Translations under genes and position numbers: made by a program
The notes under the pieces: model-generated
The model's input: only the letters and a program-made list of their open reading frames with translations
Told to the model about the DNA's origin: nothing
Database searches by the model: none
NCBI GenBank assembly: GCA_031404155.1
Contig: JANNGZ010000388.1
Span: 1-12,578, forward strand
Source: JANNGZ01 sp031404155
Lineage (GTDB): Bacteria > Pseudomonadota > Gammaproteobacteria > Burkholderiales > Burkholderiaceae_C
DNA: 12,578 bases
Direction of reading: 5' to 3'
Shown here: positions 6,586 to 12,578 of the stretch, in pieces
Layout of the letters: the number at the start of each line of letters is the position of its first letter
Numbering within the stretch: the stretch's first letter is position 1

Positions 6586-7548
6586 AGCATGAATGCGGCT
6601 GTGGTGGTGGTCCTGGGCACCGGCGGCACCATTGCCGGCGCGGCGGCGAGCGCGCAGGACAACGTGGGCTACACCGCGGGCCAGTTGTCGGTGCAGCAAC
6701 TGGTGGCCGCGGTGCCGGCGCTCGGCATGCTGTCGTTGGAGTGCGAGCAGGTGGCCAACATCGACAGCAAGGACATGAGCCACGCGGTGTGGCAACGCCT
6801 GGCGCAGCGCTGTGCGTTTCACCTCGCGCGCAGCGAGGTCGCGGGCATCGTCGTCACCCACGGCACCGACACGCTGGAGGAGACCGCGTACTTCCTGCAC
6901 CGTGTGCTCGCGCCCACGAAGCCGGTGGTGCTCACCGCCGCGATGCGCCCGGCCACGTCCTTGCAGGCCGACGGGCCGCAGAACCTGCTCGACGCGGTCA
7001 GCGTGGCGCGCGCGGCCGGCGCCCGCGGTGTGGTGGCGGTGCTCGGCGGCCGCGTCTTCGGCGGCAGCGAGCTGCGCAAGGTGCACACCTACCGCCTGGA
7101 TGCCTTCGATGCCGGTGATGCCGGGCCGCTGGCGGTGATCGAGGAGGGCTGCTTGCGAATGTTCCGCGCCTGGCCCGAAGGCACGGCGTTCGGCATCGAC
7201 ACGATTGCGCGCGAGTCGAGCCTGTGGCCGCGGGTGGAGTTGCTGATCGGCCATGCGGGCGTGACCGGTGCGCTGGTCGACCTGCTCGTGGCCTCGGGCG
7301 TGCAAGGCATCGCCGTGGCCGGTGTCGGCAATGGCCACCTGGCCAGCGAATTCGAAACGGCGCTGCGGCGCGCCCAGGCCGCCGGCGTGAGCGTGCTGTG
7401 CGCGTCGCGCTGCGCCTTCGGCGCGGTGCTGGTGGCCGCGGGCGTGGATGAGGCCACCGCGCTGCCTTCGGCCGGAACCCTGTCGCCGGCGCAGGCGCGC
7501 ATCGAGCTGTTGTTGCGCGGCCTGGTGGGTGCGCACGCGCCGGCCTGA
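6580..7548 (+). CDS. L-asparaginase family amidohydrolase
   Basis: 322-residue enzyme hydrolysing L-asparagine to L-aspartate and ammonia. Both catalytic triads of the family are present: Thr17 in GTGGTIAG with Tyr31 in DNVGYTAGQ, and Thr96-Asp97 in THGTDTLEETAYFL with Lys167 in SELRKVHTYRLDAF. Length is normal. There is no signal peptide, so it should be cytoplasmic, although its sequence style (DNVGYTAGQLSVQQLVAAVP) resembles the AnsB-type group. The ATG at 6580 follows GGCGG with a 4-base gap; ATG at 6589 is an alternative. A longer in-frame start at 6430 would run back through the lexA operator and is rejected. The leader is short and contains the LexA box, so its expression may be damage-responsive. 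It converges on the ohr remnant. Side activity on glutamine is not predictable. Confidence 0.93.
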   Translation: MQSMNAAVVVVLGTGGTIAGAAASAQDNVGYTAGQLSVQQLVAAVPALGMLSLECEQVANIDSKDMSHAVWQRLAQRCAFHLARSEVAGIVVTHGTDTLEETAYFLHRVLAPTKPVVLTAAMRPATSLQADGPQNLLDAVSVARAAGARGVVAVLGGRVFGGSELRKVHTYRLDAFDAGDAGPLAVIEEGCLRMFRAWPEGTAFGIDTIARESSLWPRVELLIGHAGVTGALVDLLVASGVQGIAVAGVGNGHLASEFETALRRAQAAGVSVLCASRCAFGAVLVAAGVDEATALPSAGTLSPAQARIELLLRGLVGAHAPA

Positions 7549-7588
7549 GCGCGACGCTTCAGCCCTGGCACGACGAGCGCGCCGTGGC

Positions 7589-7608
7589 GGCCGGCACCGG
7601 CCGGCACC
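7589..7608. repeat. Tandem 10-bp repeat and hairpin between convergent genes
   Basis: GGCCGGCACC occurs twice in tandem (7589-7598, 7599-7608). It also creates the inverted repeat GGCCG/CGGCC at 7589-7602. It lies in the 70-bp gap between the asparaginase stop and the ohr stop, where a bidirectional terminator would be expected, but there is no T-run. Confidence 0.35.
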
Positions 7609-7618
7609 GCATCGCCGC

Positions 7619-7942
7619 TCAGACCAGCGTCAAGCTCACGTCGATGTTGCCGCGGGTGGCGTTCGAATACGGGCACACCTGGTGCGCGCCGTCGATCACC
7701 GCTTGCGCCTGCGCCCGGTCCATGCCCGGCAGCGTGATTACCAGCGCGGCCGAGATGCCGAAGCCCTTGACGCCACCGGCCAGCGGGCCGAAGCCGATGT
7801 CGGCGGTGATGCTCGTGTCCGCAGGGAAGGGCACTTTCATTTTGTCGGCCACCACCTGCAGCGCGCCCATGAAACAGGCCGAGTAGCCGGCGGCAAAAAG
7901 CTGCTCGGGGTTGGTGCCCTGGCCGTTGCCGCCCATCTCCAC
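7619..7942 (-). pseudogene. ohr: 5'-truncated organic hydroperoxide resistance gene (OsmC/Ohr family)
   Basis: The 107 codons match the C-terminal three quarters of Ohr, a thiol peroxidase that reduces organic hydroperoxides. Both catalytic cysteines are kept, Cys23 in GYSACFMGAL and Cys90 in HQVCPYSNATRGNIDV, as is the Glu in NPEQLFAAG. Full Ohr proteins are near 140 residues, so about 35 N-terminal residues are missing, including the first beta strands and the conserved active-site arginine that assists the peroxidatic cysteine. Going upstream in frame there is a TGA 12 bases before the GTG, and then the TAG of the neighbouring membrane-protein gene. Neither other frame supplies the lost Ohr N-terminus. 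Family homology seems to begin at about 7945, suggesting a deletion or recombination joint there. A short product could start at GTG 7942 or ATG 7936 by re-initiation 27 bases after the upstream stop, but normal function is unlikely. Confidence 0.8.
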
Positions 7943-7969
7943 CGGCTTGTTTCAGCGTGGCCAGCGGCG

Positions 7970-8584
7970 CTACTTGCCGGCGGGCGCCACCTTCGCGGGG
8001 TCGGTCGAGGGCCGGCGCTGCTCCGCACCCCCCAGGATCGACATGTGCCGCCGCAGCAGAATCTGCCCCACCGAGGCCAGGTGCGCGCGCGCGTTTTCGC
8101 CCTTGTGTTCGAGCAGCTCGTAGCCGGTGCGCTCGAGCTCGGCCGCGGCGGTGCGGTTGGCCTGCCATTTGCGCTGGAAGTCGCCGCTGGTCGAGATGGT
8201 GATCAGCAAGGCCGCGCCCACCGCGAGCACCGCGGCGATGTCCTTTTTCAGCGCCTCGTCCTTGAGCAGGGTCTCGAACTTGAGCAAGAGCCCGGCCGTC
8301 GCGCTGCAAGCCGCCGCCGCAAACGTGAAGCCCCAGTAGATGCCGCTCCAGCGCGACGCGTTGGTCCGCGTCTCGGTGTAGTTGTCCAGAATCGCGCGCG
8401 CCACCAGCGCCGCGTCGCTGCCTTGTTGGTCGATCAGAGGCTGCAAGGCCGTGACCAGCGCCTCGCCTCGCGGCCAAGCGCCACGTTCGTCGAAGAACCA
8501 CCAGACCGCGCCGCCGACCACGCCGAGCAGCGCCAAGCCGACGACCACGCGCAAAGAGCTTGAATTCGACTTTGAATCGGTCAT
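7970..8584 (-). CDS. Three-helix membrane protein, SLATT-like layout, function unknown
   Basis: 204-residue integral membrane protein that I cannot assign to a named gene. Predicted helices: residues 12-31 (VVVGLALLGVVGGAVWWFF); 82-101 (IYWGFTFAAAACSATAGLLL); and 114-131 (KDIAAVLAVGAALLITIS). A long amphipathic helix follows, with FQRKWQANRTAAAELERTGYE (136-155) and a basic tail to 204. The close helix pair followed by a W-x-x-N-R...E-L helix resembles SLATT/DUF4231 proteins, pore-like membrane effectors often paired with nucleotide-signalling enzymes; this is an inference from pattern only. The start at 8584 follows GGAAGG with a 5-base gap; a start at 8647 is open but less good. It is downstream of the ABC-F gene by 99 bases, and its stop lies 27 bases before the ohr remnant. 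No SMODS, SLOG or nuclease partner is visible nearby. Confidence 0.78.
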   Translation of the reverse strand: MTDSKSNSSSLRVVVGLALLGVVGGAVWWFFDERGAWPRGEALVTALQPLIDQQGSDAALVARAILDNYTETRTNASRWSGIYWGFTFAAAACSATAGLLLKFETLLKDEALKKDIAAVLAVGAALLITISTSGDFQRKWQANRTAAAELERTGYELLEHKGENARAHLASVGQILLRRHMSILGGAEQRRPSTDPAKVAPAGK

Positions 8585-8649
8585 GGTGGCCTTCCGGAAA
8601 TCAAACCCCGGTGCGGTTGGCGGGCCGCGTGGCGACAACCCGAGCACGC

Positions 8650-8673
8650 AAAATCCGCGGCCGGGTCACGGCC
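8650..8673 (-). terminator. Possible terminator of the prmB-yheS unit
   Basis: On the minus strand a GGCCG/CGGCC stem (8673-8669 and 8663-8659, 5-base loop) lies just after the ABC-F stop, followed after five bases by TTTT (8653-8650). The stem is short and the T-run is small and offset, so this is a weak candidate. The remaining spacer up to 8584 holds the ribosome binding site of the membrane-protein gene and no other clear feature. Confidence 0.3.
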
Positions 8674-8683
8674 CGCTGCCGCG

Positions 8684-10776
<2,093 letters not shown>

Positions 10777-10780
<4 letters not shown>

Positions 10781-11637
10781 GGCAAGGATTGTCTGGTCAC
10801 GAGCAGCACCTGGTCGTCGCCGGCGCTGGTGGGCAGCCAGACCACGTCGAGCGCGGGGAACGCTGCTTCGAAGTGTCCACGTTCGTGGCCGATCTCCAAC
10901 ACCAGCACGCCCTGATCGCTGAGGTGGGTGCGAGCCTGCGCGATCAAACCGCGGGCGAAGTCCATGCCGTCTTCGCCACCGTCCAGCGCCAGCGAAGGCT
11001 CGGCGCGGTACTCGGCCGGCAGCGCAGCCATCGATGCGCGGTTGACGTACGGCGGATTGCACAGGATCAGGTCGAAGCGCCCGGGCGCTGCCGCCAGGCC
11101 GTCACCTTGGCGCAGCGTGATGCGATCGGCGAGGTCGTGGCGCTGCACGTTGCGCCGCGCGACCTCGAGCGCCGCGGGCGAAATGTCGGTCGCCACGACA
11201 TGCACCGCGGGCCAGGCGAGCGCCGCCAGTACCGCCAGGCTGCCGCTGCCGGTGCACAGGTCGAGCGCCTGCTCGGTGCGCTCGGAAAGCCAGGCGTCCA
11301 GCGTGCCGTCGGCCAGCGGCTCGGCAAGCAGCGAGCGCGGCACGATGACCCGCTCGTCGACGAAGAACGGCACCCCCTGCAGCCAGGCCTCGCCGGTGAG
11401 GTAGGCAGCGGGCCTGCGGCTGCCGATGCGTTCGTCGATGAGCGCGTGCACTTCTCGTTGCCGGGCCGCCGTGACGGGCTGCTCAGCGTTCGCGTCCAGA
11501 GCGTCCAGCGGCAGGCCGAGTCTCCAAAGGACCAGCCAGGCCGCCTCGTCCAGCGCGTTCGTCGTGCCATGGCCAAACGAAACGCCCGCCTGATGGAGGC
11601 GGGCGCTGCTGGTTTGCACCAACTCCATCAGCGTCAT
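10777..11637 (-). CDS. prmB: PrmB, ribosomal protein L3 glutamine N5-methyltransferase
   Basis: 286-residue SAM-dependent methyltransferase that modifies a glutamine side chain of 50S protein L3 during ribosome assembly. The Rossmann core has the SAM site LDLCTGSGSLAVLAAL (125-140) and acidic Asp151 in ATDISPAAL. The catalytic NPPY that binds the substrate glutamine is at 194-197. The segment YLTGEAWLQGVPFFVDERV (79-97) followed by VPRSLLAEPL (99-108) is the PrmB form; PrmC, the release-factor enzyme, has a different context here, and the prmC neighbour prfA is absent. The start at 11637 has GGAGG 10 bases upstream and overlaps the stop of a 23-codon ORF as ATGA; ATG 11628 is an alternative. 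The stop overlaps the ABC-F start as ATGA. Linking L3 methylation to a ribosome-acting ABC-F is functionally coherent. Confidence 0.95.
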
Positions 11638-11705
11638 CGCAGCACAGCCTCCAGCATCCCGCGGTAGCGGTCGTTCGGGGGTTCCAGCCGCGACCTTCGA
11701 CTCAT
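11634..11705 (-). pseudogene. 23-codon ORF resembling a DapE C-terminal tail
   Basis: A short minus-strand frame, ATG at 11705 and TGA at 11636-11634, fills the whole space between pilU and prmB and overlaps each by ATGA. Its last 16 residues before the final Arg, LEPPNDRYRGMLEAVL, resemble the end of betaproteobacterial succinyl-diaminopimelate desuccinylase (DapE), which from memory ends in forms like LEPLKNxYRRTLExLL. dapE commonly lies directly before prmB in these bacteria. I infer that this is the leftover 3' end of a dapE displaced when pilU sequence joined here. It may still be translated and carries the GGAGG used by prmB. The similarity rests on few residues and could be chance; it could also be a short leader ORF for coupling. 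Confidence 0.4.
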
Positions 11706-12578
11706 TGTGGCCGGCCCCACGGCGTGGCGTTGGCCGCCACCGGGGCTTCTTCAGGGCGCACCTCGATCGTCAACTCGCTGAACGACGCCGCGTCGGGCTC
11801 TTCGCGCTTGGGCGCGGCGCGCGAGATCGGCGCCATTTCGTTCTGCAGCCGCCACAACAGGTTGGTCGGCGAGTCGCTTTGCGCCAGGCCTTCGTCGCGC
11901 GAGACCGCGCCCTGGTTGATGAGGCGCGCGATGTCTTGCTCGAAAGTCTGCGAGCCTTCGGCGAGCGACTTCTCCATGGCTTCCTTCACGCCGGAGAGGT
12001 CGCCCTTCTCGATGAGCTCGGCGACGAACTTGGTGTTCAGCATCACCTCCACGGCCGGGATGCGCCCGCCGGCGTTGGCGCGCAGCAGGCGTTGCGAGAT
12101 GATCGCGCGCAGGCCGGCGGCGAGGTCCGACAGCAGCGTCGAGCGTGCTTCGGGCGTGTAGAAGGACAGGATGCGGCCGAGCGCGTGGTAGCTGTTGTTG
12201 GCGTGCAGCGTGGCCAGCACGAGGTGGCCCGACAGCGCGTACGAGATCGCCGAGGTCATCGTCTCGCGGTCGCGAATCTCGCCGATCATGATGCAGTCGG
12301 GCGCCTGGCGCAGCGCGTTCTTCAGCGCAACCTGCAGCGACTGCGTGTCGCGCCCCACCTCGCGCTGGTTGACGATCGAGCGCTTGTTGCTGAACAGGAA
12401 CTCGATCGGCTCCTCGATGGTGAGGATGTGGCCGGCAAGTTGCTGATTGCGCCATTCGAGCATCGAGGCCATGGTCGTCGACTTGCCGGTGCCGGTGGCG
12501 CCGACCATCAGCAGCAGGCCGCGCGGCTCCACCACCAGCGTGGACAGCATCGCCGGCACGCCCAGCGTGTCGAGCGCC
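11702..12578 (-). CDS. pilU: PilU, type IV pilus twitching-motility ATPase, partial (5' end outside)
   Basis: C-terminal 291 codons of a hexameric secretion-type ATPase that assists PilT in pulling back type IV pili; the first 80-100 residues lie beyond the right edge. The frame continues to the window end as ALDTLGVPAM. The Walker A GATGTGKST (near 12500-12476) precedes EWRNQQLAGHILTIEEPIEF, the Asp-box segment. The Walker B is DCIMIGEIRDRET (near 12298-12260). The His box reads TLHANNSYHALGRI; HANN rather than the PilT form HTTSA favours PilU. The RILSFYTPEAR segment also fits PilU. After about LWRLQNEMAPI the last 45 residues are an acidic Pro/Ala-rich tail. The TGA stop overlaps the ATG of the 23-codon ORF. 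The usual partner pilT is not seen and would be expected upstream, to the right of the window. Confidence 0.93.
   Translation of the reverse strand, partial: ALDTLGVPAMLSTLVVEPRGLLLMVGATGTGKSTTMASMLEWRNQQLAGHILTIEEPIEFLFSNKRSIVNQREVGRDTQSLQVALKNALRQAPDCIMIGEIRDRETMTSAISYALSGHLVLATLHANNSYHALGRILSFYTPEARSTLLSDLAAGLRAIISQRLLRANAGGRIPAVEVMLNTKFVAELIEKGDLSGVKEAMEKSLAEGSQTFEQDIARLINQGAVSRDEGLAQSDSPTNLLWRLQNEMAPISRAAPKREEPDAASFSELTIEVRPEEAPVAANATPWGRPQ

Noticed and set aside
7089..8501. Long minus-strand open frame (470 codons) spanning the asparaginase end, ohr and the membrane-protein gene
   Set aside because: It crosses three better-supported coding regions in other frames and has shadow composition. 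Its segment APLATLKQAGGDG superficially resembles the lost Ohr N-terminus, but the surrounding residues do not.
10781..11062. N-terminal extension of the ABC-F frame by 94 codons
   Set aside because: It lies inside prmB in another frame and lacks family similarity; the ATG at 10780 with ATGA overlap matches the YheS N-terminus.

Overview
The window is GC-rich, coding-dense bacterial DNA. The gene set (YheS-type ABC-F, PrmB, PilU, a LexA with a CTGT-N8-ACAG-like box, a Cdd1-type helix-hairpin-helix protein) and the strong GC3 bias fit a betaproteobacterium. The order Burkholderiales, perhaps the Rubrivivax/Leptothrix/Rhizobacter/Methylibium group, is most likely; this placement is inferred from memory of protein families, not from a search. 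I see no tRNA, rRNA, CRISPR array, transposase or integrase. LAYOUT: On the left, a minus-strand pair encodes a D-2-hydroxyacid dehydrogenase (1079-2086) and an MFS transporter that starts at its stop codon and runs off the left edge (1-1079). An 84-bp divergent spacer separates these from a plus-strand pair: a DUF1993 protein (2171-2692) and, 6 bp later, an exported penicillin-acylase-family Ntn hydrolase (2699-5269). The acylase gene ends in a strong hairpin and converges on a small Cdd1-like gene (5381-5680, minus). That gene lies downstream of lexA (5768-6448, minus), with a palindrome-rich intergenic element between them. lexA is divergent from a cytoplasmic L-asparaginase gene (6580-7548, plus). 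A good LexA box in their 131-bp spacer overlaps the likely lexA -10 element and ends 11 bp before the asparaginase start. RIGHT HALF: Everything from 7619 to the right edge is on the minus strand. In transcription order it holds pilU (5' end outside the window), a 23-codon ORF resembling the tail of DapE, prmB, a yheS-like ABC-F gene, a three-helix membrane protein with a SLATT-like layout, and a 5'-truncated ohr. pilU, the short ORF, prmB and yheS are joined by successive ATGA overlaps, which suggests one translationally coupled unit. PrmB (methylation of ribosomal protein L3) and the ABC-F protein both act on the ribosome. PilU belongs to twitching motility. INTEREST: Most of the window is ordinary housekeeping and metabolic sequence, and I do not see a clear new multi-gene system. 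The points worth a second look are the LexA box shared with an asparaginase gene, the decayed ohr, the apparent dapE remnant between two ATGA overlaps, the orphan SLATT-like membrane protein, and the palindromic element after lexA.
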